Below are positions 35,431-46,400 of a stretch of DNA of 64,000 nt, one piece after another; the stretch's first letter is position 1, and each line of letters begins with the position of its first letter. This DNA is from Chaetoderma sp. LZ-2023a. Taxonomy: Eukaryota; Mollusca; Caudofoveata; Chaetodermatida; Chaetodermatidae. The position numbers were made by a program, and so were the translations under genes. The stretch is from the NCBI GenBank assembly GCA_034401795.1, contig CM067366.1, positions 78,359,470 through 78,423,469 on the forward strand. Reading direction: 5' to 3'. Under the pieces are notes generated by a model. The model saw only the letters and a program-made list of their open reading frames with translations, was not told the origin of the DNA and made no database searches.

Positions 35431-35440
35431 GAATCAGCCG

Positions 35441-35682
35441 TGGCCTTGGTTTGGCCTTATTTTTCTTGAAGGAAAAGGATTCTCAGAAAACTTTAGAATT
35501 AGGTTCAAAGAAAGACATTCTGGCAGATTGAGACCATGACTCGCATATCAAGCAAGCCAATTCTAAGGTACACGATGTACCTTTCGAACACACATGACCA
35601 TATCTCTCAAATTTCATCCTGATCGGTTCAGCAGTTCTGGAGAAACCATTTTCGTGAAAACTGTCATCCACAGTGCAGGGCC
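35441..35682. repeat. Bivalve-type 'cctgatcggttcagcagttct' repeat fragment
   Basis: 'tttcatcctgatcggttca', 'cagttctggagaaaccattt' and 'tcgtgaaaactgtcatcc' resemble units inside 55679-56908. The fragment continues after the hAT-like insertion at 36741-36830, where 'cttcaagcaaaagtaaagg' and a GGACGGACA block follow. Confidence 0.5.
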
Positions 35683-36732
35683 TAGGGCTGCACGGTTTGG
35701 CTTACAGCCATATCGGTTTCGATATGACTTTTCATATCGGTTTTAACCGAATATCGGTTTTATGGACATGAAACAAAAAATTTAAATGATAAAAATTAGC
35801 ACGAAAACAGAACGTATTTTCATGCCCTGATACATTCGTAACGTTTTACGCCTTTAAAGCTTAACATACCTTATAATATCCATCATCGCGGGAGTGAAAT
35901 TATTAATTAGACCGCCTAAATATTACGCACAGTTAAATAAACATCGTTTATTTTGTCAAAATTAATCATAAATCAGTAAAACAGGTTGCGAAAAGACGTA
36001 AATCACGTGATTGTAATTAATTATGATGTAATTATCTCCTTCTTCTTTCATTTCCAATTCGACCCGAGAACGAAATCATGCCTTGAAGAAAATATTAACT
36101 GTAATATTGCGATTGCGAATTTCATAAGTTAATATGATATTGTGTATAGAAGATAACGTTTTAAAAACGGTTTGAGTAATAATTTTATTTAAAATTATAT
36201 CCTAATCAGCATTATAGTTATTGGCGAGATTTTGATGCAATCTGGCGATTTAGTGTTGGGACGACTTTGCATTATGTTAATTAGCCGGTGACGTAAATAA
36301 AATGGATGCCGTTGTTTAGAAATGTTTCCCCCGATACAAATTTCAATGACAAATTCCCACATTAGTATTGTGTTTTATATTGCAAATTTATCTGAGACTA
36401 CCAGAGAAAAGACGAGTGGATATTTATTTAATTAATTCGCTGCTTGATTTCTCTCGACGTGCAGCGAGTTACATGGAGTTACACAATATGCGCAATTGGG
36501 GCCACGTTCAATTATTAGTTGCCCCGAACATAGCTTAATGGAAAGTATGGCCATTATTATTCATTACGATTTTCATGCTCGTTAGTATCTTTTATTTTTA
36601 ACAATCCTGATATGAAAAACCAAAAATATGTTCATATTCGGTTTTTGGATATTTATTTTTTATAATCGGTTATGAAACCGTCAGTGCAGGATATCGGTTT
36701 TAAATATGGTATCGGTATATCGCGCAGCTCTA
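35683..36732. mobile_element. hAT-like non-autonomous DNA transposon with 8-bp target duplication
   Basis: Terminal inverted repeats TAGGGCTGCACGG (left) and, inverted, TAGAGCTGCGCGA (right) resemble hAT ends. Flanking 8-mers GCAGGGCC (35675-35682) and GCGGGGCC (36733-36740) differ at one base and fit a hAT target duplication; without one copy the flanks join into continuous repeat text. Subterminal regions carry many copies of ATATCGGTTTT in both orientations, typical of transposase-binding arrays. The 1,050-bp interior has no ORF of note. Confidence 0.75.
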
Positions 36733-36740
36733 GCGGGGCC

Positions 36741-37168
36741 CTAATAAAGAATTAGCGTACACACGAGATTTCGTCACGATACTTCAAGCAAAAGTAAAGG
36801 CATGGAGGGACGGACACACACCTCTGAGCCTGACCACAAAATCAATGGATGACACTTTCATCTCTTACTGGCACTCATGTGTCCATGATTAGTGCCACAA
36901 ATATCGACCAATCCTGAAAACATGGCTTCCACTAGTGAGTCAGGGATTACTATACTGTACCTCGCAAAGTTCATGTTTGACTACCTAAAACAAATACCAA
37001 GGAACTTGAAGGAAGTCCAGCAAGTCTTATTTTTTGCTTTGACAATTGGAAAGAGAGATGAATAGCAGAGGCTCAAACTATAACAAGAAAATGATTTGAC
37101 TTATTTATTTATTTATTTATTACTGTAAGATAATATGCATGACACCAAAAAACACACAATCTCGCACA
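36741..37168. other. Repeat tail then unannotated sequence
   Basis: 36741-36830 is the distal part of the interrupted repeat. An (ATTT)n tract lies at 37098-37121. No gene. Confidence 0.4.
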
Positions 37169-37360
37169 TGAGGTAATTTCCAATTTGGTACAAACCATTT
37201 AGGGAGTTACCCCTGGAGAACATTGTAACATCTGGTAGGATGAAATTTATAATCTGTTTAAAGAAATTGGAAATACCCTTTAAAAACTGTGTTGCGGAAA
37301 CATACTGCATAGTGGCTTGCGGGTTGAACACGCATTATGTTATGTTAATTTAACGTACAT
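37169..37360. repeat. Left copy of a local direct duplication
   Basis: 'gaggtaatttccaatttgg', 'acatctggtaggatgaaat' and 'gggttgaacacgcattat' recur at 37682-37800 with internal deletions. A family A MITE and a MITE fragment lie between the copies. Confidence 0.6.
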
Positions 37361-37364
37361 TAAA

Positions 37365-37600
37365 TTAACCCTTTAAATGTCAGATTTTGTCAGGAAAATG
37401 AAGATATTTGCTTATTGAAAGTCAATTTTCAGGCCAAGAGGACTATTTTTGAAAATTTACCACTGGAATGACTGGCTCGATTATTGAGCCAGTCATTCCA
37501 GTGGTAAATTTTAACAAATAGTCCTCTCTTGGCCTGCAAATGGACATTCCTCAAGGCCATTGCACAGGCAATTTTGGCCAGCTTGACCATTAATGATTAA
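37365..37600. mobile_element. Family A MITE, clear copy
   Basis: TTAACCCTTTAAATGTCAG start and CTTGACCATTAATGATTAA end, with centre GGCTCGATTATTGAGCC. The right TTAA is followed by 'cccttcatagaccg', which repeats the text after the 30299-30492 copy. Confidence 0.7.
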
Positions 37601-37629
37601 CCCTTCATAGACCGTGTTCAGATTGAGCC

Positions 37630-37800
37630 ACTAACCCTTTAACACTCATACTGGCCAAAAGCGGCTTCTACAGTGGTCTTGAGGTAATTTACAATTTGGT
37701 ACGAAACATTTAGGGATCACTGTAACATCTGGTAGGATGAAATTTACTAATTATTTAAAGAAATAATTCTGGGTTGAACAAACATTATAATAATTGTCGT
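37630..37800. repeat. MITE fragment and right copy of local duplication
   Basis: 37630-37683 is the first third of a family A element ('taaccctttaacactcat', 'cagtggtcttgag'). It breaks off directly into the second copy of the 37169-37360 sequence. Confidence 0.55.
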
Positions 37801-38271
37801 ACAATTAAAATTAATTTAATGCCTGATGCTGAAACCACACAAAGAAAAATGATTTCTAAAAGTCAGCCTTAGGGTGGCGAGAGCATTAATTACAGAGTAC
37901 TATTATTCTCTCTCTCGCTCGCTACTGTGGAGTGCTCATGTACATGTATACGGACTAAAATCCAGAGAATCTTGCGCAAACTGAATTCATACACACAAAA
38001 GAAGATATACAGGTTAATTTTATTACCAGTATACAAATCTTTGAAATTTTCTTTGAAATCGTGTCGACTGGGGCAACTTTTAGCAATATTATTAAGGATG
38101 TTGATAAATAAATCTTTTTGGTTAGTAAAACTTAGCATATGACATCGATATGGCAGGATGAGAAGTGAGGTGGGGTGGGTGGGTGGGAATGTTTGAAAGC
38201 CTGTTATCCTAGCGGGTTAGTGCCGATAGGAACTATGATGTGGAGTTGGTGGATCCGGAAAATCACTTTTT
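37801..38271. other. No gene recognised
   Basis: Both strands are open over 37890-38142 (82 and 71 codons), but neither translation shows a domain. A GGGT-rich tract is at 38172-38189. Confidence 0.35.
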
Positions 38272-38540
38272 TCACCAGAATTGGAGAATAGGCTCGCTAC
38301 ATCGACATAGCGAGAAATAGAGCCCTCTATTGCCAGGCCCCTGCCAGTGTGTGCAGTAGGGATTCCTTTCAAGGACTGTAATGTGGTAATAGACATGGAA
38401 TTTATCATGGTTAGGAAGGTTGAAGGGGCGAGAAACCAGATCGTCTCTGAAGTGGCTAATGTCTCCGAAATACTCTTGAATTCTTAGAGTGAGTGTCCTC
38501 TTGGTTTCATCCACGCATTGTTTACTGCACAAAGGGCAGA
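38272..38540 (-). pseudogene. Penelope-like element GIY-YIG endonuclease fragment
   Basis: The minus frame (38532 to 38272) contains 'CSKQCVDETKRTLTLRIQEY' followed by 'FRDDLVSRPFNLPNHDKF' and 'ITVLERNP'. This matches the ordered landmarks of the Penelope-type GIY-YIG domain: a YVGET-like strand, R-x3-E/H helix, V-x-RHF, and VLE. Here YVG reads CVD, the EH pair reads EY, and RHF reads RPF, so it is inactive. After VLERNP the frame passes into a 60-bp inverted-repeat arm and the domain ends. The RT part of the element is absent. Confidence 0.7.
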
Positions 38541-38636
38541 TAATTTATGCAGATAATGAGGTACAGTATGTTGTATAGGGGCCTGGCAATAGAGGGCTCT
38601 ATTTCTAGCTAAGTCGATGTAGCGAGCCTATTTTCC
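38283..38636. repeat. 60-bp inverted repeats flanking the Penelope-like fragment
   Basis: 38283-38342 and 38577-38636 are complementary with three mismatches; both contain 'aatagagccctctattgcc' or its complement. The 234 bp between them is the endonuclease fragment. Penelope elements can carry inverted as well as tandem terminal segments, so the arms may be element ends. Confidence 0.75.
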
Positions 38637-39175
38637 ACCTGTCTCGAAACACGGGGGATTAGCTTGGTGGTAAAGGCTCTGCTACACTTCAAAAATTGCC
38701 AGTATGAGGTGGCAGGCGAAAATGGGTGAAGACACTTCGATAGTATTCAACAAGACGGCTCTTCAAATAATAAATGACTTCAACTTTTAATAATTTTAAA
38801 TTGACTCTATACACAAACTGATGTTGATACAAAATTTCTATACAAACTATGAACGCTATATCTATCTACTATTCTGGCTTAAATCTCTGTCTACTATCTA
38901 TCTATCTATCTCTCTATCTCTAGCTCTGACTCTCACAAATTCATTCACATTTTATAGCTAGTAGTCGTTAGAGTCAACACAAAGGTAGTCAAGAGACATG
39001 TTCGAAATAAATTCAGAACATGTCTAAAATCATTAATAATTTGTTTAAAGAATCAAGTTTTTTACTAATAGTACTTTTGTGAATACCAGATTTATGCAAT
39101 TCAATGAAAAATATAATTAACCACTTTCATTCTGTATACATACTGACAGTATTTTACTCTGACAAATCCAGAAAA
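38637..39175. other. Unannotated stretch with (ATCT)n microsatellite
   Basis: An ATCT tract lies at about 38862-38928. 'attagcttggtggtaaagg' at 38659 looks like a tRNA A box, but no B box or cloverleaf follows. Confidence 0.4.
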
Positions 39176-39275
39176 TCCTGATGACTATTTTGAAAACAAT
39201 CAGAGCGAAAGTTGTTTCTCCTTGAGGCAGCAACAACTTTCAGTCAAGCTATTTCCAAAATAATATGCAGGTTTC
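39176..39275. repeat. Family D hairpin
   Basis: 'gaaaacaatcagagcgaaag' pairs imperfectly with 'ctttcagtcaagctatttcc' around TTGTTTCTCCTTGAGGCAGC. Confidence 0.5.
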
Positions 39276-39937
39276 TTATGCCAATGTCTTGAAATCATGT
39301 TTATGGTGATTCAGAATGAATATGGTTATTGGATTATAAACATGTATTTTCTTAAGTATGTTATTATATATAAAAGTTCAGCATAAACATGTCTTGGAAT
39401 ACTGTGATTTATTAGGTCCACACTGCAGGCTGGGTGGCTTTAATTGTCCTAGCTATTAATTAGGCTATTGTCCTCTATCCACCATACTCCTAGAATCGTC
39501 ATGCTTGATTTCATATGATTCAGTTGGTCCCAATTACGAACATTCTAATCTATGCTGGTTAAAATTAACAGTATATAACTCTACACAGAATTTCCTATAC
39601 CTGGCCTAATAGCACCATGACACCTACACCCGTTTCTAACTTAGCTTCGCCAATTTTGTACATGCCAGTGAATCAATTTTAAGACTTGGAACTCTGTCTC
39701 TGAATTCCCAGAATCTCAATTTCAAGAATGCACATAAACTGTTGAATATTTTGAAAATAATGTGACTGGGAACTCCCAGTCAAAGTAGTTTCGAAATATT
39801 TAACAGAATGTTCAACAAATTGTAAATAATTCAGACTGTTACTGACAGACCGTTGCCACTTTCCTGACGGGCCTCTAGCTGTCATTTGATTGTGACATTA
39901 GCTAACAAGTGATATATTTTGACTAGATAGGACAGTC
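39276..39937. other. Unannotated stretch with a small hairpin
   Basis: 39738-39808 is a reduced family C-type hairpin ('gttgaatattttgaaaataa' / 'gtagtttcgaaatatttaac'). Nothing else is supportable. Confidence 0.45.
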
Positions 39938-40545
39938 GATTGCTCGCTATTGCAAATCCCCATGTTCATCGATTTGACATTTTGATCCGCTCCGGTCCAT
40001 ACCCTGGGGTGGAGCCAAATGTAATGTCCTCTTGTACTTCACAATCATATTGGTAACTCACATACTAGATTTGGTTTAATTCTGTTCAACAGTTTCGGAG
40101 GAGTTGCAATACAATCAATTCCTGCACGTTCACCGCTTTGACCTTTTGGTCCCGCCCCCACCTCTGGGGAACAGACAAATTTGCATGTCCTCTTGCACTC
40201 CGGAATCATATGGGTAACTCATGTACCAAATTTGGTTGAATTCTACCTAACAGTTTTAGAGGAGCTGCGTTCCAATCAAATTCTGCACATTCACTGCTTT
40301 GACCTTTTGAACCTGCCCCACACACTCCTGTGGCACAGACAAATTTTCATGTCCTCTAGCACTCTGCAATCATATGGGTAACTCCCATATCAAATTTGGT
40401 TAAATTCCATCCATCAGTTTTGGAGGAGCTGCATTACAATAACATTTCAGCACATCCTGACACATAGGCAGGCAAGCAGACAGACAGACAGACAGGCAGG
40501 CGGGATGACATCAAACCGACTTCTTCGGAAAATGTGGGGATAATT
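39938..40545 (-). mobile_element. Family E element, inverted relative to 14935-15625
   Basis: Three tandem units with 'cctcttgtacttcacaatc', 'taccaaatttggttgaat' and 'ctttgaccttttgg'. It starts near 'tgcaaatccccatgttcat' and ends after a CAGACAGACAG tract at 'aaaatgtggggataatta'. Same ends and order as the other copy in opposite orientation. Confidence 0.65.
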
Positions 40546-41109
40546 ATGATGTTAGATACATGAGTAACAGAGTAGACTCGCAGTGTTCATACATCTTCTG
40601 CAGAATGACATTACATACTTTTTCCATACCTTTTTCAGACCAACTTTATAAATTTCCAAACCCATTTTATGATGTGTCCAATCTGTGTCCATTTCAATTC
40701 CGACAAATTTCGCAGAACTGTCAGAATTAGTAGCTGAGGTTGTCAATATTTTGAATATTATCTATATTACTTTACAAATGGGAATCATACCTCAGAATAT
40801 TAAAATTTTCCATACTTTTCCCCAACCATTAACAGTAAATATTGAATTTTCCATACTTTTTACAGCCTGGAAATGTGTTTCTTTACCCAACTTTCCATAC
40901 TTGTGTACGGACCCTGGATTCCTCAATTGCTAGGAATTTTCGCTGTGTATTTGTAGCATGTGCAAGACCTGGTGAGGGTTCTAGTTCGGGTCATTTTGTG
41001 GCATATACATGTACCACATTTCCTAGCTACATGTAGACAGGGGGTTAAGACCAGACGTGCTCTAGCCTATTTTAAAGGAGCATTTGAGAAGTTGTGAAGA
41101 TACAAAATG
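40546..41109. other. No gene recognised
   Basis: Two overlapping plus frames (64 and 82 codons) near 40685-41036 have no motif. 'ttccatacttttt' words recur at 40617, 40810 and 40851. Confidence 0.35.
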
Positions 41110-41726
41110 GCTGACAATACTTTTAGTTACTTTAAGTTAACTATCTTTTGAGGAGTGATTTTGCAGAATACATCCTAAAATTGGCCAACCAAACCATAGG
41201 ATCCTTCCAGCCAAATTTTGTTGAAATCAGCCACATGATTTAGGAATTGTAGCAATTTGACAATTTCCCGTAAATTTGTAAAAATAAGATTTTCACCCAA
41301 ATAATTGATGAATCAGATCAGAATTCTGCATGAAAATTCTAGAGCCTACTACCATATGACCCTTTCAGCTAAATTTAGTCAAAATCAATCAAGATGGTAA
41401 GAAGCAAACACAATTTGACAATTTCTGGTAAATCTTTAGTAAATTTAAAGAATAAAAAATCGAAATGGAAGTTTTAAAGCCTATCCCAATAGGATCGTTT
41501 CAGGCATACTTGGTTGAAATTGGTCAAGTTGATAAGAATAAGAGCTTTAATAATTTCCATGAAGTTTTTCAGAAAATCTACGGCAAAGATTGATGAATCA
41601 AAATTCTGAAGGGAAGTTCTAGATTTTACCACACCATATGACCCTTCTAGCCAAACCTGGTTGAAATCAGTCAAGCTGTTAAGGAGAAGCGATTTGACAA
41701 TTTCCATTAAATTTTTCATAAAATCA
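41110..41726. repeat. ~150-170-bp tandem repeat (family F), left of the DIRS insertion
   Basis: Units share 'aatcaaaattctgaa', 'ggatcctttcagccaaatt', 'gttgaaatcagtcaa' and 'atttgacaatttcc'. The same array resumes at 48096, so the 6.4-kb DIRS copy inserted within it. Confidence 0.65.
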
Positions 41727-42250
41727 CCCCACAGACCCCCCCTTGTGGGTTGGTCTGTTGTTTTATTAACCACTATAAAAACATACTTACCGTTCAATCA
41801 CTACTTGGTAAATCAATTATCTGCATTTAGCTATCAGAATAAGATTTTTATGCCTGCATACACACCTCCCCATGCCTATTCCTATTAATATGGACCCTCA
41901 ACCAGGCTACTGGTTAAGTCTATCTCCAGCACACTGACAGCTATAGACTGGCACCAGTCTATACTCACGCCATAGTGACGCTTGTCACTAAGCGTGCTTG
42001 CGCATGCGCACTGGAGCCCAAATACGAAACAGATTCACTTTTCTAAATTTAAGTGCTAAATATTAAAGGCCAATTCTCAAATCTTACCATGCGGGGTGGC
42101 GGAGGCTGAGTCGTAGTGATTACACGGTAAGTATGTTTTTATAGTGGTTAATAAAACAACAGACCAACCCACAAGGGGGGGGGGGGGTCTGTGGGGGGGG
42201 GGGGGGTGTTGTTATTACACCACAAAAACATCCATTACCGTTCAATCACT
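41727..42250. repeat. Left terminal repeat and ICR, DIRS family 1 copy 2
   Basis: The left ITR (41727-42060) is complementary to 47815-48095. The ICR (about 42125-42250) is the complement of the left terminus ('atagtggttaataaaacaac') joined at a G run (42172-42208) to the complement of the right terminus ('acaccacaaaaacatccat'). The homopolymer marks the joint and may be replication slippage. Confidence 0.8.
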
Positions 42251-42569
42251 ACTTGCTAAACCCGTAGATTTGGTTAGTGCCCCATTTAAACATTAGGTGG
42301 GAGGAGATTTGAGAATCAACAAACAAGGATAAAAATCGAACCAATCTTATCCAAATGTTAATAACATAACATAATAGTGCATTTAACTCAATCACACCGT
42401 GATTAACAAATAAGGAAAACTTGAACTTAAAGAAATAAATAAAAACCAAAAGAAGACTCTCACCATTTCTCACAGACACACAGTCCTAACGAAAATGGTG
42501 GGAAGTGCTTGGTAAATGGTCTTCGGCTTTTTTTAGTTAAAATAGTAATGTTACGAAAGAAGGAGGCTG

Positions 42570-43692
42570 CTGCACTCTGGTCTTTGAGATAAAAGGATGT
42601 AAAAGTGGATTCAGATTTCCATCCTGGCACCTGCATGACCTCATCTAAAGACGAACCGTCAAAAGAGTGAAAGAAGTAGCCATACCTCTAACGCATGGGC
42701 TTTAATCTTGGAGAGATTAATTTGATCCGGTGAGGCTATCTCATAACAAAGCTTAATTGTCTCACAAATCGTAGATCTTAAGACCGGCTTAGATAACTCT
42801 TCCGCGTAGGAAACCCATAAATGGAATAGATTGACTCTTTTAAAATCGGTTCGCTGATTGTAGGTTCTTAATGCCCTAACAGGACACCAAAATTTATCGG
42901 ATAGCGAAAAAGACGATAAAGATTTTAAAATGATGGAACTAGCAGGAAAGCGGTTAGACTGAGTTTTAGATAAAAAGTCACTTCTGGGATATAAAACCAA
43001 ACCGTCTCCTGAAACTATAAATCTATCCTTTTCAGCAGAAAGAGCATGAATCTCTGAACGCCTTCTAGCAGAGGCAGCAGCAACAAGAAAACAGCTTTGA
43101 GAGTTAAAAGCTTAATACTGATAGAAGAAATAGGTTCAAAATGGCGACTTGCCAAAACTTGAAGAACCAAAGCCAAATTCCAGGAAGGTAAAGACGTAGC
43201 AATCGGAGGACGAATATTACCTAGACCTCTAATAAAACTATTAAGAGTCTTAGTATCCTTGACATCAGCATTCAGAAGACAAGGAAGGGAAGACGCCAGA
43301 GAAAATCTATATCCCCTGACCGTATTAGCTGACAAATGTAAAGAATCAAACAGATACGATAAAAAATCTAATACTTGTGGTATAGAAACAGAATCAGGCA
43401 CGAAACCTTGGCCTGAAAAACACTCACCAAAAAATTTTTTACGTCGACCCTTGTAAACTCGACAGGTCGATTCCCTTCTGGAAGAGTCAATAATTTCCTG
43501 AGATCTTGATGAAGCCTTGTTCTCGAGGACCTCAGACTCAAGATTCTCCAAATGCACAGATTGAAAATTTCTGGATTTGGATGCACACAAAGACCTCTTA
43601 CTTGAGATAGAAGATCCTGGGATACTGGAAGAAGACGAGGGAAGTCTACCAGAAGATCTAGAAGGTCTATAAACCAAATCGTCTTGGGCCAA
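42570..43692 (-). pseudogene. DIRS tyrosine recombinase (copy 2)
   Basis: The N-terminal half (43692-43090) has a SAM-like core-binding region with 'STCRVYKGRRKKFFGEC', 'QVLDFLSYLFDS' and 'NTVRGYRFSLAS'. After a frame change near 43090 the catalytic half follows: 'ARRRSE' with the first catalytic Arg (about 43053-43070), 'CPVRALRTYNQRT' (about 42860), then an H-A-L pair near 42694 where the HxxR Arg is lost to a frame change, 'GWKSE', and the presumed nucleophile in 'FYLKD' (about 42588). Family members insert circular DNA by recombination without integrase. Two or more frame changes make this copy inactive. Confidence 0.75.
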
Positions 43693-44440
43693 AGGGAGCT
43701 ATCAGAAGAACCTCGCAATCTTGGTCCTTGACCTTCTTCAAGACTAACGGAATCAAATTGTTGGAGGGAAGGCATAGGTGAACATTCCTGTCCAGGACGG
43801 AGACAGAGCATCCACCGGGGTTGACTGTCCGGGAAAGGAGACAAGTAAGAGGAGATCTGGGCATTCAGAAAGGTCGCGAACAGATCTACTAGAGGACGAT
43901 ACATAAGACTGAAAAACGCTCTGACAACCGACTTCCTTAACTGCCACTCTGTGTGGGCGAACTTGCTGGGACATGACAGTTGGTCCGCCAGAAAATTCAG
44001 ACTGCCTGGGACATGGGAGGACACTAGAAAAATCTGCCTCTTGCGGCACCACAAGAGACGATTCCACACTTCTAGACAAAGGAGACGACCTTGTACCTCC
44101 CTGCCTGTTGATATAAGACACCACTGTCGAATTGTCTGACCGAATCGAGACTTTGAGACCTATCACAAGATCTGACCATGAAAGGAGAGCCTTCTTGACA
44201 GCCCACAACTCCAGAATGTTGATATGGGCTATCGACTCCTCCAGGGACCAAAGGCCGGAAACTGACAGGGAGTCCCAGACTGCTCCCCAAACCTCCTGGG
44301 AAGCGTCTGTGAAGATAATCGCCTGAGGGGAGGACTTTACCAGTGGAACACCCATCAGAAGCAGAGAACGATCCCTCCAAAAATCTAGATGAGGGATCAA
44401 ATGTTCTCTGATGGGAATGGTAAATAGAGAGCACTGACTG
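43693..44440 (-). pseudogene. DIRS RNase H and connection domain (copy 2)
   Basis: The frame 44400-43753 holds the RNase H triad: D in 'IIFTDASQEVWGA' (residue 32 of this frame), E in 'HINILELWAV' (64), D in 'SIRSDNSTVVSYI' (89). A frame change near 44070 leads into 'HVPGSLNFLADQLS', 'PLVDLFATFLNAQ' and 'FIDLLDLLVDFPRLLP', the ordered landmarks between RNase H and recombinase in DIRS pol proteins. RNase H degrades the RNA template in RNA-DNA hybrids. Confidence 0.8.
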
Positions 44441-45080
44441 CTTCCAAAGGGACATTAAATACATTTGGAAGGGTCTTCTCATCAGCGCCACTCAAGAAAT
44501 TACTTTCTCTACGCTGACCATCAGTCCTATCACTCTTAAAAAGAATCTTGCTCTTACCATGGGAGAAGAAGACAGGATTTCCATTGCCACTGATAAAGCC
44601 TCTATCCTTGGATCTGAGGGGAAGACTAGACCCCGGGCCAGGTCGAAAGAAACGCCTAGATGCGCAAGGGTATGAGATGGAACTAAGCTTGATTTCTTTA
44701 GATTTAAAATCCACCCTAGGTTGCATGCCAGACTGCAAACCTCTGGAAGAATTCCTGAGAGAATTGAAGAAGACTTACTTTACTAACCAATCGTCTATAT
44801 AAACGTGGAGATGGATAGAACGACGGTGAAAATTTCTGCCATGGCTGAGACTATGCGAGAAAAAGAAAAGGAGCCGTGGTCAGGTCAAAAGACATGACGC
44901 GAAACTGCCAAACTCGATCTTAGTAAGCAAAACTCAGGAATTGAAGGAAGGGTAAATGAAAACATGAAAGAAGGCGTCATTTTGGTCAATGGAAATGATC
45001 ACATACCCTGATCTAGACTGGAAAAGATCTGGGAGATGGTCTCTATCTTGACTTGGGAGTAAGAATCCTGAGATTTAATC
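44441..45080 (-). pseudogene. DIRS reverse transcriptase (copy 2)
   Basis: Read on the minus strand across short frame changes: motif A 'ISIDQNDAFFHVFIYP' (near 44970-45015), motif B region with 'LTTAPFLFSRI'-like text (about 44865-44900), motif C 'VYIDDWLV' (about 44782-44804), and the thumb 'LGWILNLKKSSLV' (about 44690-44730). YIDDWL is the usual DIRS/gypsy-like active-site variant. N-terminal fingers are not clear. Confidence 0.75.
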
Positions 45081-46400
45081 ATGACATACACCCTTGTTAA
45101 ATTAAAATTAATGCCGATATGAATGTTTCAGAGTGAATAGAGATCATTTTACTAAGATTTAATGACAGGGTAGGAAAACCTACCCTAGGCTGAACGCTCT
45201 CATGTATGTATAAATTCCTTAGAATTAACATAATTCACAAAGAAAACTAACATGATAATAACCAAATTGTCAATTGAAAGGACCAGAGGAGACAAGAAAA
45301 AGGAATTAAAAGAGGAAAGACCCGACACAAAAGAAGGAAGGTCTATAGAAAACTTGTCCTTAAAAAGAAGAGAGAGTCTAAACAATCCACCAGAGAGACA
45401 GGGACCAGTCATCCGAAGAGACCCTGACTGGACAAAATCTCCTCAGCCCTGACCGACTAGGGAATAGAAGAATAAGAAGAAGGATTAGGAGATGAAGAAG
45501 AAAAGAGATGAGAAGAGTCACCAGAGGCCATAGAATCAACAGTTCAAATGGAAAGAGGAGAGCAAGGCCTCTTGGAAGCTAGAAGGTTAGAAAAACGTAA
45601 AGAATCAGAAAAGGAAAAAGATTGATCAGACGGAATGTGAACAGATACAACATCCTAACCAGAGGACATGGAAAGAATAGAGAAAAAGCTGACATGAAAG
45701 AACGAACAAGGGACGAATCCCTAAAAACAGAAAACAATGAAAAAACCAGACCCTAATCAACAATTAGAAACTCAAGTCAAAAGAGAGAACGACAGAAACA
45801 ATCAGATCAAGATGATCAAAAGAGGAAGAAGAAGAAGGAGGAGAGGAATTAAAAATGGAAGATGAAGTGGAAAGAACAGGACCAGAAGATCCCTGGATAG
45901 GATAGATAGATGATGAAATGCGGGAAAACCCCCGAGGGAAAAGAGAAGAAATACAGAAAGAGAGAGAGAGAGAGGAAGGAGAACATGACTAGAAGACAAC
46001 TTTAGCAGGAGGAGGAGGAGCAGAGGATGAAGGAAGAGACCTATACTTATCTTACTCATTTTTATTAAAATATTATCATCATGTAAAGACGGATGTCATT
46101 GAGATTGATATGCTATTAAAAGGAATGATTGATAGAATGAGAATGAATCCCGGGAACATCTGGATGTTAAATACACAAAACACTAATACTTGATAATGAT
46201 TAAACACTACGGGATGAAAACACAAAACAAAACGCTGAAAAACACAGGCGATATAAAATCTAAGCAAAAAGACTCACCTAAACTATGACTGTAACAACGC
46301 AGAAGAAAAAACTCAACTTTTATTCCTTCTTCCTTCACCATAATCTTATTTCTCTATTCTCAGCATTTTGTAGGTCTTGTAATCATTAATCTTAAGAGCC
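45081..46400 (-). other. A/G-rich linker between gag-like ORF and RT, DIRS family 1
   Basis: Purine-biased; contains GAGAGAGAGAG near 45958-45972 and GGAGGAGGAG near 46008-46020. Minus frames are Ser/Leu/Phe-rich with no domain. It probably encodes the start of the RT ORF in intact copies, but too decayed to assign. Confidence 0.4.

Larger units (their letters stand above)
31228..35440 (-). mobile_element. DIRS-like family 3 (left part and body, right end missing)
   Basis: The left terminus 'cgaccagacgacctggaggg' and its following 'ttactaattacatatacct' reappear inverted at 31934-31985. They are followed at once by 'acattacaacctacctcc', which would be the complement of the right terminus. This is the DIRS ICR layout. 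The body is A/G-rich (32360-34350), then G+C-rich Pro/Gly-type repeats (34370-35120), then a basic minus-strand frame (35160-35420) resembling the gag region of family 1 in position and composition. I find no RT or recombinase motif and no right terminal repeat before 35440, so the copy is internally deleted and truncated. Confidence 0.5.

Noticed and set aside
37890..38142. Overlapping 82- and 71-codon ORFs on opposite strands
   Set aside because: Chance-length frames without motifs; codon content on both strands looks non-coding.
38655..38730. tRNA gene suggested by an A-box-like 'tagcttggtgg'
   Set aside because: No B box, no cloverleaf pairing and no anticodon arm could be drawn.
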